49,807 bases of DNA, from assembly GCF_002868845.1 (NCBI RefSeq), contig NZ_PKUB01000041.1:168319-218125 (forward strand), in the 5' to 3' direction. The stretch is from Desulfuromonas sp. (GTDB taxonomy: Bacteria; Desulfobacterota; Desulfuromonadia; Desulfuromonadales; BM501). Positions 28,945-42,332 of the stretch are shown here, piece by piece. The stretch's first letter is position 1. Each line of letters opens with the position of its first letter. The translations under genes were made by a program, and so were the position numbers. The notes below the pieces were generated by a model. It had not been told where the DNA came from. It searched no databases and worked only from the letters and a program-made list of their open reading frames with translations.

Positions 28945-30549
28945 TCAGGCCTTGCGGTGAATCATCACCTGCTGGGCGATAGTGAGCAGGTTGTTGACCA
29001 GCCAGTAAAGAACCAAACCTGCGGGAAAATTGAGAAACAGAAAAGTAAAGACGACCGGCATGAGCATGAACATCTTGGCCTGGGTGGGGTCCATGCTGCT
29101 GGGTGTCATCTTCTGCTGGATGAACATGGTCGCCCCCATGATGATGGGAGTGATGTAGTAGGGGTCCTTGACCGAGAGGTCAGTGATCCAGAGTGCAAAA
29201 GGAGCGTGGCGCAGTTCTATCGTCCCCAGCAAAACCTTGTAGAGGGCAAAAAAGACGGGGATCTGAATCAGCATGGGAAGACACCCGCCGAGAGGGTTGA
29301 CCCGGTGTTCTTTGTATAGACCCATGATCTCACGGTTGAGCCTATCCCGGTCATTCTTGAATTTTTCCCTGATCTTCTGCATCTGGGGCTGCAGTTTCTG
29401 CATTTCCTTCATCGAGGTGTAGCTCTTCTGGGTCAGGGGCCAGAAGAGCATCTTGATGATCACGGTCAGCAGGATAATGGAAACCCCGTAGTTGCCGAAA
29501 AAGGAATAGAAGAATTTGAGGACGGTATGCAGGGGCCGTGCGATGACTCCGAAGAAACCGAAATCTATGGCCAGAGCCAATTGGTGACCCACCTCTTTGA
29601 GGATTGCCACGTCCCGGGGCCCGAAGTAGATCAGGTACTCGAAGGACCCGACCTCTCCCGCCTGCAGGGTGCGCCGGGGAGTTTCCAAAATATTTTCGAC
29701 GGCATCGGCTGTTTTCTGGATGCGCACTCCCTGGGCCCCATCGCCCAGTGGAACGGCCGCGCTCATGAAATACTTGGTTTCAAAACCGGTCCAGACCAGA
29801 TCTTTTCCGTAGGAGACGGCCCCGTCCTCCTCGAGATCCTCGACATCGTCGGTGTGGATCTCCTCGCCGACCAGGGTCGCGGGGCCGACGAAGTCGTAGT
29901 GGGAACCCTTGAGGGATTCCTCCCAAGGCTGCACCATGGAAAGAGCCACCCCTCCGCTCAGGATCTGCCCGGTGCCGTTGGTCATCCGCACCTGCAGGTC
30001 AATCTGGAAACGATCACCGTAAAAGGTGTAGATCTTCTCCGCCTTCAAACCGCCCGGTGTGACAGTGGAAAAGACAACCTGACGGCTGTCCTGCCCGGAA
30101 AGACGAATCTGGGTCTCAGCCGAGGACAAGGCATAATTGGCCTCTGAAGAGAGAGAAAATCCCTCGGTCCCCGCGGTGCGCAGGGTAGCGCTGTCGAGGG
30201 AGGGTGCGTCGATCAGGCTGATAGGGGGTGAGTCGGTATCAGCGCTGGCACGAAAACCGACCAGGGCAAGGCTCTTCAGGCGAGCGCCGCTACTGGTGAA
30301 GATGGCCAGGTAGTGATCGGTCTCCACGACCAGTTCCCGCTCCGGGTGGACTGCTCCGGCGTCTTCAAAGCCGACCGGAGAGGCGACGGGATTGACCGGT
30401 GCCGCAACCGCCTCCGTTTCAACGGCGGCGCGCTGCTCCTGGGCTGGGGCAAGTGGTGCCTGGGGCTTTTCTGCAGGAAAGAGAACGGAAAAGCCGACCC
30501 ATACGGCCAGCATGAGAACAAGGGCGATGATTGTATTCTTATTTTCCAT
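28945..30549 (-). CDS. yidC: Membrane protein insertase YidC
   Basis: 534 residues from MENKNTIIALVLMLAVWVGF; upstream codons to 30585 are excluded because GGAG lies about 9 nt before this ATG. It has the long Gram-negative periplasmic P1 domain (about residues 60-340) followed by five membrane spans with MLFWPLTQKSYTSMKEMQKLQPQ and PLGGCLPMLIQIPVFFALY. The conserved positively charged residue of the groove lies in the TQKSYTS-adjacent span. It inserts membrane proteins alone or with Sec. Confidence 0.97.
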   Translation of the reverse strand: MENKNTIIALVLMLAVWVGFSVLFPAEKPQAPLAPAQEQRAAVETEAVAAPVNPVASPVGFEDAGAVHPERELVVETDHYLAIFTSSGARLKSLALVGFRASADTDSPPISLIDAPSLDSATLRTAGTEGFSLSSEANYALSSAETQIRLSGQDSRQVVFSTVTPGGLKAEKIYTFYGDRFQIDLQVRMTNGTGQILSGGVALSMVQPWEESLKGSHYDFVGPATLVGEEIHTDDVEDLEEDGAVSYGKDLVWTGFETKYFMSAAVPLGDGAQGVRIQKTADAVENILETPRRTLQAGEVGSFEYLIYFGPRDVAILKEVGHQLALAIDFGFFGVIARPLHTVLKFFYSFFGNYGVSIILLTVIIKMLFWPLTQKSYTSMKEMQKLQPQMQKIREKFKNDRDRLNREIMGLYKEHRVNPLGGCLPMLIQIPVFFALYKVLLGTIELRHAPFALWITDLSVKDPYYITPIIMGATMFIQQKMTPSSMDPTQAKMFMLMPVVFTFLFLNFPAGLVLYWLVNNLLTIAQQVMIHRKA

Positions 30550-30581
30550 GGGAAAGGACTCCGGACGGCGGGATAGCAAGG

Positions 30582-30794
30582 TCACTTGACAGGATCATAC
30601 CCCCCCGGATGAAAGGGATGGCAGCGACCGAGCCGCCGCAGGGTAAGCCATGACCCTTTAGTAACTCCGTACTTGCCAATAGCCTGCAAAGCGTAAGAGG
30701 AACAGGATGGATAAAAACGGCAGTTCGGCAGCGTCAGAGGGGAGAGGAAGCGCTGGTAGAAATGAATGAGGCCTAGGATAAATCTTTTGAGCAT
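30582..30794 (-). CDS. yidD: Membrane protein insertion efficiency factor YidD
   Basis: 70 residues from [20 protein letters not shown]. It contains the hallmark [19 protein letters not shown] and ends [17 protein letters not shown]. It overlaps rnpA by 22 nt, as is usual, and precedes yidC by 32 nt. Confidence 0.96.
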   Translation of the reverse strand: MLKRFILGLIHFYQRFLSPLTLPNCRFYPSCSSYALQAIGKYGVTKGSWLTLRRLGRCHPFHPGGYDPVK

Positions 30795-31153
30795 GGCGTC
30801 TTGGTTGCCGTTCGGTCTATAAGGACCCTCAGCTCTTCGCACACCGCTTTATATTCAACCCTAGAGGCGCCCCTTTTGGCGATGATGGAGAGGTCCAAGG
30901 ACGGCGGAAGGTGATCGTAGTGAATCCGGAAATATTCCCGGAGAAGCCTCTTGACCCTATTACGCACTACGGCCCCACCAACTTTTTTGCTGACCGTCAC
31001 GCCAAGCCTGGTGGGACCGCTTTCCCTCTCCTGCATCACGATGATGAAATGACGGGTATGATGCTTTTTCCCTTTGCTCCAAACCCGAAGGAACTCGCGC
31101 CGACGAAGCAATCGAAGTCGGGAAGAAAAGGTCTGCCCCACCCTCGACAACAC
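30773..31153 (-). CDS. rnpA: Ribonuclease P protein component
   Basis: 126 residues. It has [20 protein letters not shown] at the N-terminus and the RNP motif [15 protein letters not shown] (about residues 61-75). It binds the RNase P RNA, whose gene is not in the window. The start is assigned to GTG at 31153, 12 nt after the rpmH stop; an adjacent TTG is an alternative and the ribosome site is weak. Confidence 0.94.
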   Translation of the reverse strand: MLSRVGQTFSSRLRLLRRREFLRVWSKGKKHHTRHFIIVMQERESGPTRLGVTVSKKVGGAVVRNRVKRLLREYFRIHYDHLPPSLDLSIIAKRGASRVEYKAVCEELRVLIDRTATKTPCSKDLS

Positions 31154-31165
31154 CGGAATATCGAT

Positions 31166-31315
31166 TTACTTGGTGGGAATGGTGACGACCAGGTTTTTGC
31201 GCCCCCTGGACCGGCGCCGTCTGATGACGGCCTGCCCGGTTTTGCTCTGCATCCGCTTCCGAAAACCGTGAGTCCTTTTCCTTTTGATTCTACTGGGCTG
31301 ATAAGTTCTTTTCAT
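31166..31315 (-). CDS. rpmH: 50S ribosomal protein L34
   Basis: 49-residue, strongly basic protein reading [20 protein letters not shown] at its start, then [20 protein letters not shown], with a C-terminal LVVTIPTK tail. The tail makes it a few residues longer than the E. coli protein, as in related deltaproteobacteria. It is the first gene of the leftward rpmH-rnpA-yidD-yidC run beside dnaA. Confidence 0.97.
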   Translation of the reverse strand: MKRTYQPSRIKRKRTHGFRKRMQSKTGQAVIRRRRSRGRKNLVVTIPTK

Positions 31316-31632
31316 CTTCTTGCTACTCCCTATGGTATATTGCTAAACGATTTCTGGCGAAAAGAACAATTAATCACATTTACAGCCTTATGTCAAGACA
31401 AAACCTTGCCGGCCAAACCGGCTCGAGGGAGATTGCCGACAAATAAATGTGTTGCAAATACACGACGCCTTTGGTAGCTTACGGTGAGGTTACCGCCGTC
31501 ATTTCATGATGGTCTACTCAACCCCCCGGAAACTTGGTATTTTTTTGCTATTCACAGTTGTTGATAAAACTGTGGATATTTTCTTTTTTCACCCCTTTTA
31601 CAGCCCCCTTGGGCGACCCCACTAGACGGTCC
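31316..31632. other. rpmH-dnaA intergenic region with DnaA-box-like sites
   Basis: About 317 bases, AT-rich, holding the divergent promoters of rpmH and dnaA. TGTGGATAT at 31571-31579 is one base from the DnaA-box consensus on the minus strand (TTATCCACA), and TATTCACAG lies about 20 bases upstream of it. It ends with T-rich runs just before dnaA. It could be part of a bipartite origin or an autoregulatory dnaA promoter. Confidence 0.55.
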
Positions 31633-32988
31633 ATGAACAGACTCTGGCGCGAAACATTGGTTCACCTGGAACAGACCATGAGTCCCCAGAACTTTACCAC
31701 CTGGATCAAGCCGATCCGTTTCGTCGGCGTTGAAAAGGATCTGGTCCGGCTGGAGGTACCCAACCGTTTTGTCCTGGACTGGATCAGGGAAAACTACAGC
31801 CTCGTCATCCGGGAAACCCTTTCCCAGACCGGGGCCGTCTCTTACCGCATCCAGATTGACATCACCCCCCATTCCCAGGCAGCGACCTCCGATGGCGATG
31901 AAGAAAAGTCACCTGCCCGCCCCTCCCTCAACGAAAACAAAGAAATTCTGACCCAAACGTGGAACGGGGCCTACAATCTCAACGAAAAATATACATTCGA
32001 GTCCTTGGTATCCGGATCGTCCAATCAGTTTGCCTTCGCCGCAGCCATGGCGGTGGCCAATAACCCGGCCACCACATACAATCCCCTTTTCATATACGGA
32101 GGGGTCGGTCTCGGCAAGACCCACCTCATCAACGCCGTAGGCAATGCCATTCTCAAGAAAAACCCACGCATGAGGGTCTGTTACTACACCTCCGAGAAGT
32201 TCATGAATGAACTGATCAACTCCTTGCGCTACGCCAAGATGGACGAGTTCCGAAACAAGTTCCGGTCCATGGACGTTCTGCTTATCGACGATGTCCAATT
32301 CATCGCCGGCAAGGAACGCACCCAGGAGGAGTTTTTTCACACCTTCAACGCTCTTTACGAATCCCACAAGCAGATCGTCGTGACTTCGGACAAGTTTCCC
32401 AAGGAAATGCCCGGTCTCGAAGAGCGGCTTCGATCACGTTTCGAATGGGGCTTGATTGCCGACATCCAGGCCCCCGACGTCGAGACGAAACAGGCCATCC
32501 TCAAAATGAAGGCTGAGCAGAACAGCATTCATCTTCCCGAGGAAGTGACCCTGTTCCTCGCCAATTCAGTCAGCAGCAACGTTCGCGAACTGGAAGGCTA
32601 CCTTATCCGTATCGGTGCTTACGCGAGCCTGACCTCGACTCCTGTCTCTTTAGAGATGGCCAAAAACGTGCTCAAGGATATCCTGGTAGAAAAAAACCGG
32701 GAAATTTCAATAGATGACATCCAGAAAACTGTCGCCTCGCACTTCAATATCAAGGTATCTGATCTGCGCTCCTCGAAGAGGCTCAAAGCCCTGGTTCTTC
32801 CCCGCCAGATCGCGATGTACATTTCACGGCAGCTGACTTCATGCTCCTACCCGGAGATCGGCAACCGCTTCGGTGGCAAGGACCATTCCACGATCATTCA
32901 CGCCATAAAAAAAATAGAAAACAACATGAAAGAGGATTTTCAACTTCGCTCGACCATTAATACCCTTAAAAATTCCATGTCCCAATAA
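31633..32988 (+). CDS. dnaA: Chromosomal replication initiator protein DnaA
   Basis: 451 residues from MNRLWRETLVHLEQTMSPQNF; the frame extends upstream to 31534, but domain I begins here. Domain I is at about 1-80, Walker A GGVGLGKTHL at about 156, Walker B LLIDDVQFIAGKERTQEEFF, and the C-terminal domain IV signature SYPEIGNRFGGKDHSTIIHAIKKI. It binds DnaA boxes and opens the origin; boxes are present on both sides of the gene. Confidence 0.98.
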   Translation: MNRLWRETLVHLEQTMSPQNFTTWIKPIRFVGVEKDLVRLEVPNRFVLDWIRENYSLVIRETLSQTGAVSYRIQIDITPHSQAATSDGDEEKSPARPSLNENKEILTQTWNGAYNLNEKYTFESLVSGSSNQFAFAAAMAVANNPATTYNPLFIYGGVGLGKTHLINAVGNAILKKNPRMRVCYYTSEKFMNELINSLRYAKMDEFRNKFRSMDVLLIDDVQFIAGKERTQEEFFHTFNALYESHKQIVVTSDKFPKEMPGLEERLRSRFEWGLIADIQAPDVETKQAILKMKAEQNSIHLPEEVTLFLANSVSSNVRELEGYLIRIGAYASLTSTPVSLEMAKNVLKDILVEKNREISIDDIQKTVASHFNIKVSDLRSSKRLKALVLPRQIAMYISRQLTSCSYPEIGNRFGGKDHSTIIHAIKKIENNMKEDFQLRSTINTLKNSMSQ

Positions 32989-33228
32989 AAAGCCTTCGCC
33001 CTGTGGGTTGGCAGGGGGACAGGATTGGGGACAGAATGGCCAAAAGGGGTTATCCACAAAATGACCGTTTTCGCCCCTGCTGGGCACACAATATTCTCCA
33101 CAGGCCCAAGCCCCCTAAACATGGGCCTGAGAGAAGGGTATTCACAAATTCACAGCCATTTACTACTATCGACTATCTTTAAAAACAATCTTTATTAAAT
33201 AATAGATCCCTGTGTAAAGGAGGCCTCC
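32989..33228. other. Probable replication origin (oriC) between dnaA and dnaN
   Basis: 240 bases with a perfect DnaA box TTATCCACA at 33050-33058, a one-mismatch box TTCTCCACA at 33094-33102 and a weaker GTATTCACA at 33138-33146. A run of TAC/TAT/CTA triplets at 33161-33176 follows, resembling DnaA-trio elements, and then an AT-rich stretch at 33177-33208 that is a good candidate unwinding element. The order box, trio, AT-rich tract matches the basal unwinding layout described for bacterial origins. Confidence 0.7.
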
Positions 33229-34347
33229 ATGCAATTTAAAATCGAAAAAGAGGTTTTTCTCAAGGGGCTGGGCCGCGTTCAGGGAATCGTCGAAAAACGC
33301 AATACCATCCCCATCCTCTCCAACGTCCTTATCGAAGCCGGCGAGGGAGAAATTTACCTGACCGCTACAGACCTGGAAGTCGGCATGCGTGCCTCTTTTC
33401 CGGCTACGGTCACCACTCCGGGAAAAGTGACCGTTTCGGCGAAAAAGATCTACGAGATCATCAAAGAACTTCCCGAGAAGGAAATATCCTTTACCGCCAA
33501 GGAGAACTGCTGGATCGAAATCCGTTGCGGCAAAGCCCTTTTCAACATCGTCGGGCTTTCTGCCGACGAATTCCCCTATTTTCCTCAACCGGAAAAAGAG
33601 CTTTTCATCCGGATGGAAAGCCCTCTTCTGAAAGAAATAATCGACAAGACCGCTTTCTCCATGTCGACAGACGAAAAAAAATACAACCTCAACGGCATCT
33701 ATTTTCGTCTTCAGGATGAAGAGGAAAACCGGGTTCTTTCCCTGGTGGCCACCGACGGCCACCGCCTGGCCCTGATTCGGAAAAAAATGGAGGCCATTGC
33801 CATTCCGGAACTCCAGAAGGGCGTCATCTTTCCCCGCAAGGGCATTCTCGAGCTGAAAAAAATAGCCGAGGAGGGGGACAGCGACGTACAGATCGGTTTC
33901 ATGGAAAACAACGCTATCGTCAAGAAGGACCAGACGATCGTTGTCATGCGCCTTGTTGACGGAGAGTTTCCCGACTTCAACCGGGTCATTCCCCAGAATA
34001 ACGACATTTCTCTGCTCATTCCCCGGGACCCTTTTCTTCACGCTCTGCGCCGCATGTCGATTCTCACCAGCGATAAATCACGGGGTGTCAAGGTCGCCTT
34101 CAAGGCGGGACTCCTTGAAATTTCCTCCTCCAATCCGGAATTCGGTGATTCCCGGGAAGACCTTGAAATCGATTATTCGGGGCAGGAACTCTCTATCGGT
34201 TTTAACGCTCGTTACCTGATCGATATTTTGCAGTCCCTCGAAGAAGACAAAATCAAGTTGAACGTCAAGGACAATTTGTCGCCCGGCCTGGTAACTCCCT
34301 CGGAAGGAGACGATTTTCTGGCTGTGGTCATGCCGATGCGATTGTAG
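33229..34347 (+). CDS. dnaN: DNA polymerase III sliding clamp (beta)
   Basis: 372 residues, family length. It starts MQFKIEKEVFLKGLGRVQGIVEKRNTIPILSNVL in part and ends FLAVVMPMRL, the conserved clamp C-terminus. It has three tandem clamp domains. AAAGGAGG lies 7 nt upstream of the ATG. It follows the probable origin. Confidence 0.98.
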   Translation: MQFKIEKEVFLKGLGRVQGIVEKRNTIPILSNVLIEAGEGEIYLTATDLEVGMRASFPATVTTPGKVTVSAKKIYEIIKELPEKEISFTAKENCWIEIRCGKALFNIVGLSADEFPYFPQPEKELFIRMESPLLKEIIDKTAFSMSTDEKKYNLNGIYFRLQDEEENRVLSLVATDGHRLALIRKKMEAIAIPELQKGVIFPRKGILELKKIAEEGDSDVQIGFMENNAIVKKDQTIVVMRLVDGEFPDFNRVIPQNNDISLLIPRDPFLHALRRMSILTSDKSRGVKVAFKAGLLEISSSNPEFGDSREDLEIDYSGQELSIGFNARYLIDILQSLEEDKIKLNVKDNLSPGLVTPSEGDDFLAVVMPMRL

Positions 34348-34412
34348 ACCCTTATCCAAACACCAGCGAAAAAGGCCTTTAAAAGAGGCTTTTTCCATGA
34401 GAGGGTTGTGCC

Positions 34413-37905
<3,493 letters not shown>

Positions 37906-37968
37906 TTCTGAAGTGGGAAGCGGGAAACGCCACGCTTCGCGCCTCTGATTTTCCGGAGGAAAGTCTAA

Positions 37969-38397
37969 ATGCTTTCTGAACAGAACAAAGTCAGCGTCAA
38001 TATCGAAGACGAAATGCGCAAGTCCTACATGGACTATGCGATGAGCGTGATTATCGGCCGGGCCCTGCCGGACGTGCGCGACGGTCTCAAGCCGGTCCAC
38101 CGGCGGGTCCTGTTCGCCATGAACGAGCTGAGCAACGACTGGAACAAGCCGTACAAGAAGTCGGCCCGCGTCGTCGGTGACGTGATCGGTAAGTACCATC
38201 CGCACGGCGACTCGGCGGTCTACGACACCATTGTCCGCATGGCGCAGGACTTCTCTTTACGCTATCCGCTGGTCGACGGCCAGGGCAACTTCGGTTCGGT
38301 AGACGGCGATTCGGCGGCAGCCATGCGTTACACCGAAGTGCGCATGGACCGGCTCGCCCATGAACTGCTTAACGACATCGACAAGGAGACCGTCTAA
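37969..38397 (+). CDS. gyrA: DNA gyrase subunit A, N-terminal part ending at an in-frame TAA
   Basis: 142 residues: the start of GyrA ([20 protein letters not shown]), the quinolone-region [19 protein letters not shown], and the catalytic Tyr at residue 121 (AMRYTEVRM). The frame stops at TAA (38395-38397) after DIDKETV, where GyrA normally has Asp followed by F...NYD. The following codons continue GyrA in the same frame without a shift. GyrA is essential, so a true truncation is hard to accept; see the next entry and the findings. GGAGGAAAG precedes the ATG. Confidence 0.85.
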   Translation: MLSEQNKVSVNIEDEMRKSYMDYAMSVIIGRALPDVRDGLKPVHRRVLFAMNELSNDWNKPYKKSARVVGDVIGKYHPHGDSAVYDTIVRMAQDFSLRYPLVDGQGNFGSVDGDSAAAMRYTEVRMDRLAHELLNDIDKETV

Positions 38398-40473
38398 TTC
38401 GGGCCGAACTACGACGATTCCCTCGAAGAGCCGTTGGTTCTGCCCTGCAAGTTCCCCAACCTGCTTGTTAACGGTTCCGAGGGGATCGCGGTCGGCATGG
38501 CCACCAAGATCCCGCCGCACAATCTGAGCGAAGTGATCGATGGCCTGATCGCGGTGATCGACGACCCGAAACTCGAAACCGAGGCGCTGCTCCAGCATAT
38601 CCCCGGTCCCGACTTCCCGACGGGCGGTTTCATTATGGGCCGGGACAGCATCCATCAAGCCTACCGCACCGGGCGCGGCATCGTCCTGATGCGCGCCAAG
38701 GCGATGGTCGAGCAGAACAGCCGCACCAGCCGCGAGAGCATCGTGGTGACCGAGATTCCCTTCCAGGTCAACAAGGCGCGCCTGATCGAGAAGATCGCCG
38801 ACCTGGTTCGGGACAAGAAGATCGAGTGTATTTCCGACCTGCGCGATGAATCGGATCGCGACGGCATGCGCATCGTCATCGAGCTGAAACGTGACACCAT
38901 CCCCCAGGTGGTGCTCAACCAGCTTTACAAGATGACCGCGATGCAGTCGTCCTTCGGCATCATCATGCTGGCGATCGTCTCCGGCCAACCGCGAATTCTG
39001 ACCCTGCGCGAGGTCCTTGACAACTTCATCGAGCACCGCAAGGAGATCGTCACCCGGCGCACCCTGTTCGAACTGAAGAAGGCCGAGGCCCGCGCCCATA
39101 TCCTCGAAGGCCTGAAGATCGCTCTGGACAACCTCGACGAGGTGATCCAGGTGATCAAGGCCAGCGCCAACTCGGCCGAAGCCAAAGGACGATTGATGGA
39201 CCGCTTCTCCCTGAGCGAAATCCAGGCCCAGGCGATCCTCGACATGCGCCTGCACCGGCTGACCGGGCTGGAGCGCGACAAGATCGTCGAGGAATACCGG
39301 CAGGTGCTGGCCCTGATTAAACGTCTCAAGGAAATTCTCGCCAGCGAGATGGAAATCCTCAAAATCATCAAGGGCGAACTGCTCGACATCAAGGAACGCT
39401 TCGGAAACCCGCGACGCACCGAAATCATCGCCGTGTCGGCCGATCTTTCCATCGAGGACATGATCGTCGAGGAGGACATGGTCGTTACCGTGTCGCACAG
39501 CGGCTATATCAAGCGCAATGCCGTCTCGCTCTACCGGGCGCAGAGGCGCGGCGGCAAGGGCAAGACCGGCATGCGGCCGAAGGAGGAGGATTTCGTCGAG
39601 AACCTCTTTATCGCCTCGACCCACAGCTACATCCTCGTCTTCACCGACAAGGGGAAGGTCTACTGGCTGAAGGTGCACGAGATCCCGCAGGGCGGCCGCG
39701 CAGCGCGCGGCAAGGCGATCGTCAACCTGCTCAACCTGCAGGACGGCGAGAACGTGATGACCATCCTTCCGGTCAAGGCGTTCGAGGAAGGGAAATTCAT
39801 CATTACCGCCACCAGTCATGGAACGGTCAAGAAGACCGACCTGATGGCCTACTCGAATCCCCGCCAGGGCGGCATCATCGCCCTGACCATCGACGAAGGC
39901 GACAGCCTGATCTCGGCCCGCCTGACCGACGGCACCATGGATATCCTGCTCGCCAGCCGGGGCGGCAAATCGATCCGCTTCCCCGAAACCGACGCCCGCC
40001 CCATGGGGCGGACCGCCCGCGGCGTGCGGGGGATGATGCTCGAGGCGGACGACCAGATCATCGGCATGGAGGTCGTGACCGACGCGACCGCTGCGACCCT
40101 GGTCTCGGTGACCGAAAACGGCTACGGCAAGCGTACCCAGCTCGACGAGTACCGGGTCCAGAGCCGCGGCGGCAAGGGCATCATCACCATCAAGACCTCG
40201 GAGCGCAACGGCAAGGTGGTCGATATCAAGCTGGTCGACGACGATTCCGACCTGATGTTCATTACCGACCGCGGCAAGATCCTGCGGACCCGGGTCGGGG
40301 CGCTCTCGGTCATCGGGCGCAACACCCAGGGGGTGCGGCTGATGGTGCTGGAGGCCGACGAGCGGATCGTGGCGGTGGCCAAACTCGCCGAAAAGGACGA
40401 GGGAGATGGAGATCAAGAGGCTGAAGAAGCAGCTGCTCAGGGAGGAACGGAAGAGGCGCCGGAGGGGCTCTAA
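38398..40473 (+). CDS. gyrA: DNA gyrase subunit A, remainder after the in-frame TAA
   Basis: About 691 residues in the frame of the upstream part, beginning [26 protein letters not shown] in segments and running through the breakage-reunion domain ([12 protein letters not shown]) and the six-bladed C-terminal pinwheel with its GyrA-box region [10 protein letters not shown] (about 39544). The first internal ATG (38434) has no ribosome site. The protein is otherwise undamaged, with normal length when joined (834 codons). The acidic tail ([15 protein letters not shown]) overlaps the start of the next gene by 68 nt. Consensus error, strain mixture or readthrough should be separated by read inspection. 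Confidence 0.8.
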   Translation, partial: FGPNYDDSLEEPLVLPCKFPNLLVNGSEGIAVGMATKIPPHNLSEVIDGLIAVIDDPKLETEALLQHIPGPDFPTGGFIMGRDSIHQAYRTGRGIVLMRAKAMVEQNSRTSRESIVVTEIPFQVNKARLIEKIADLVRDKKIECISDLRDESDRDGMRIVIELKRDTIPQVVLNQLYKMTAMQSSFGIIMLAIVSGQPRILTLREVLDNFIEHRKEIVTRRTLFELKKAEARAHILEGLKIALDNLDEVIQVIKASANSAEAKGRLMDRFSLSEIQAQAILDMRLHRLTGLERDKIVEEYRQVLALIKRLKEILASEMEILKIIKGELLDIKERFGNPRRTEIIAVSADLSIEDMIVEEDMVVTVSHSGYIKRNAVSLYRAQRRGGKGKTGMRPKEEDFVENLFIASTHSYILVFTDKGKVYWLKVHEIPQGGRAARGKAIVNLLNLQDGENVMTILPVKAFEEGKFIITATSHGTVKKTDLMAYSNPRQGGIIALTIDEGDSLISARLTDGTMDILLASRGGKSIRFPETDARPMGRTARGVRGMMLEADDQIIGMEVVTDATAATLVSVTENGYGKRTQLDEYRVQSRGGKGIITIKTSERNGKVVDIKLVDDDSDLMFITDRGKILRTRVGALSVIGRNTQGVRLMVLEADERIVAVAKLAEKDEGDGDQEAEEAAAQGGTEEAPEGL

Positions 40474-41287
40474 GAGCTTCCGCCTGTGGGCCATCGGCCT
40501 TTCCCTGCTGCTGGTTCTGGCTCTCGGCGGCCTGGCCTTTTATCTCCTCAGCCTCGACGAGATCCGCGCCGGGCGCTTTGCCCGGGCCGAGGAGCAGCTT
40601 CGGCAGGGGCGGTACGAAGAGGCGACGAAGAGCTTTCGCGACCTCTACGACAGCGCCCCGGATTTTCACCTGGCTCCCATGGCCCTGTTTCAGAGCGGCG
40701 AGACCCTCAATCTCTTCCTGAAGCGCTACCCGGAGGCCCTGCTGACCTACCTGCTGGTGGTCCGGGACTACCCGGATACCGATCTGGCCCGAGAGGCCCA
40801 GAGGCAGGCGGCGGAAATCTACAAGTACCGCCTTCAGGATTACGGCCGGGCCGTGGTGGGCTACCAGAAGCTGCTCGACCGCGGGGCCCCTGAGGGGGAC
40901 CGCATCCAGTACGAAATCGCTGACGCCTATTTCCGGCTCAACAACTTCGAGCAGGCGCGCATCGAGTTCGACAGCCTGCTCAAGGACTACCCCGACAGCT
41001 CCCTGGTGGCCGAGGTGCAGTACCGCATCGCCGTCACCCTCTCCCTGGAGGGGGCCCTCGATTCGGCCCTGGAGGCTTTCGGGCGGGTGGTGGGCAACTG
41101 GCCGGACAGCCCCTACGCCCTGGAGGCCCGCTTCGGCATGGCCGCGGTGCTCGAGGAGAAGGAAGAGCTGAGCCGGGCACTCCAGATCCTGGAGGCGTTG
41201 CGGGGAAGGTATTCCAACGCCGAGGCTCTGGCCACCAAGATCGACCAGGTCCGGGAGCGCATCCGCAAGAAGAAGAAGGCCATCTAA
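40406..41287 (+). CDS. TPR protein with N-terminal membrane anchor (BamD/YbgF-like repeats)
   Basis: 293 residues. A very basic N-terminus ([15 protein letters not shown]) is followed by one transmembrane helix (about residues 28-49) and then repeated 34-36-residue TPR motifs (RAEEQLRQGRYEEATKSFRDL; PEALLTYLLVVRDYPDTDLA; FEQARIEFDSLLKDYPDSSL; ALDSALEAFGRVVGNWPDSPYA). The positive-inside pattern puts the repeats in the periplasm, anchored to the inner membrane. It is a likely scaffold for envelope assembly. Its start lies within the gyrA 3' end, with AAGGA 9 nt upstream, so translation is probably coupled. Confidence 0.8.
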   Translation: MEIKRLKKQLLREERKRRRRGSKSFRLWAIGLSLLLVLALGGLAFYLLSLDEIRAGRFARAEEQLRQGRYEEATKSFRDLYDSAPDFHLAPMALFQSGETLNLFLKRYPEALLTYLLVVRDYPDTDLAREAQRQAAEIYKYRLQDYGRAVVGYQKLLDRGAPEGDRIQYEIADAYFRLNNFEQARIEFDSLLKDYPDSSLVAEVQYRIAVTLSLEGALDSALEAFGRVVGNWPDSPYALEARFGMAAVLEEKEELSRALQILEALRGRYSNAEALATKIDQVRERIRKKKKAI

Positions 41288-41310
41288 AGAGCACAGGAAG
41301 AGACCGCGAC

Positions 41311-42312
41311 ATGAATATCGGCGTCATCGGTGCCGGCAGCTGGGGGACGACCCTGGCCGACCTGCTGGCCAGAAAAGGCTACCCCGTTTCCCTCTGGGCC
41401 TTCGAGCCGGAGCTGGCCGAGGGCATGGAGCGCAGCCGGGAGAACGACCTTTATCTGCCCGGCTTCACCCTGGCGGAGAACCTCTCGGTCACCTCGGATC
41501 TGGCCGGGGCGGTCTCCGGCAAAGAGATGCTGGTGCTGGTCTCCCCTTCCCAGGTCATGCGCCGGGTGATGGAAGGGGCCGCCTCCCACATCGGCCCGGA
41601 CACCCTGATCGTGTCGGCTTCCAAGGGGATCGAGAACGACACCCTGCTCCCCATGTCCGACGTCCTCGAAGCGGTTCTGCCCGAAGGCCTGTCGGGACAA
41701 CTCGCCTTTCTCTCCGGGCCGTCCTTCGCCCGGGAGGTGGCCGCCGGCATGCCCACCGCGGTGGTCGCCGCCTCCTCCGACGCCGGCGTCGCCCGGAGGG
41801 TTCAGGAGGCCTTCAACACCGACTGTTTCCGGGTCTACACCGGCGACGACGTGGTCGGGGTGGAGCTCGGGGGGGCTCTCAAGAACGTTGTCGCCCTGGC
41901 CGCCGGGGTTTGCGACGGACTCGGTTTCGGCTACAATAGCCGGGCGGCCCTGATCACCCGGGGACTGGCGGAGATGACCCGCCTCGGCGTGGCCATGGGG
42001 GCCCGGCCCGAGACCTTCGCCGGACTGGCCGGCATGGGAGACCTCGTGCTGACCTGCACGGGCGATCTGTCCCGGAACCGGACCGTGGGGATGGAGCTGG
42101 GGCGGGGCCGCAAGCTCGACGATATCCTGGCCGGGATGCAGATGGTGGCCGAGGGGGTCAAGACCACCCTGTCGGCCTACCAGCTCGCCCGCAAGCTCGG
42201 GGTCGAGGTTCCCATCACCGAACAGATGTACTCCATTCTTTACGAGGACAAGGACCCCCGCCAGGCGGTCAGTGACCTGATGCTGCGCCGGCTCAAATCT
42301 GAGGGCGAATAG
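41311..42312 (+). CDS. gpsA: Glycerol-3-phosphate dehydrogenase [NAD(P)+]
   Basis: 333 residues. The N-terminal NAD(P)-binding [20 protein letters not shown] is at about residues 7-26, with [27 protein letters not shown] and the catalytic Lys in [17 protein letters not shown]. The C-terminal domain has [20 protein letters not shown]. It makes sn-glycerol 3-phosphate for phospholipids. It lies 23 nt downstream of the TPR gene. Confidence 0.97.
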   Translation: MNIGVIGAGSWGTTLADLLARKGYPVSLWAFEPELAEGMERSRENDLYLPGFTLAENLSVTSDLAGAVSGKEMLVLVSPSQVMRRVMEGAASHIGPDTLIVSASKGIENDTLLPMSDVLEAVLPEGLSGQLAFLSGPSFAREVAAGMPTAVVAASSDAGVARRVQEAFNTDCFRVYTGDDVVGVELGGALKNVVALAAGVCDGLGFGYNSRAALITRGLAEMTRLGVAMGARPETFAGLAGMGDLVLTCTGDLSRNRTVGMELGRGRKLDDILAGMQMVAEGVKTTLSAYQLARKLGVEVPITEQMYSILYEDKDPRQAVSDLMLRRLKSEGE

Positions 42313-42332
42313 GAACCCAAGGGAGGATTGTT

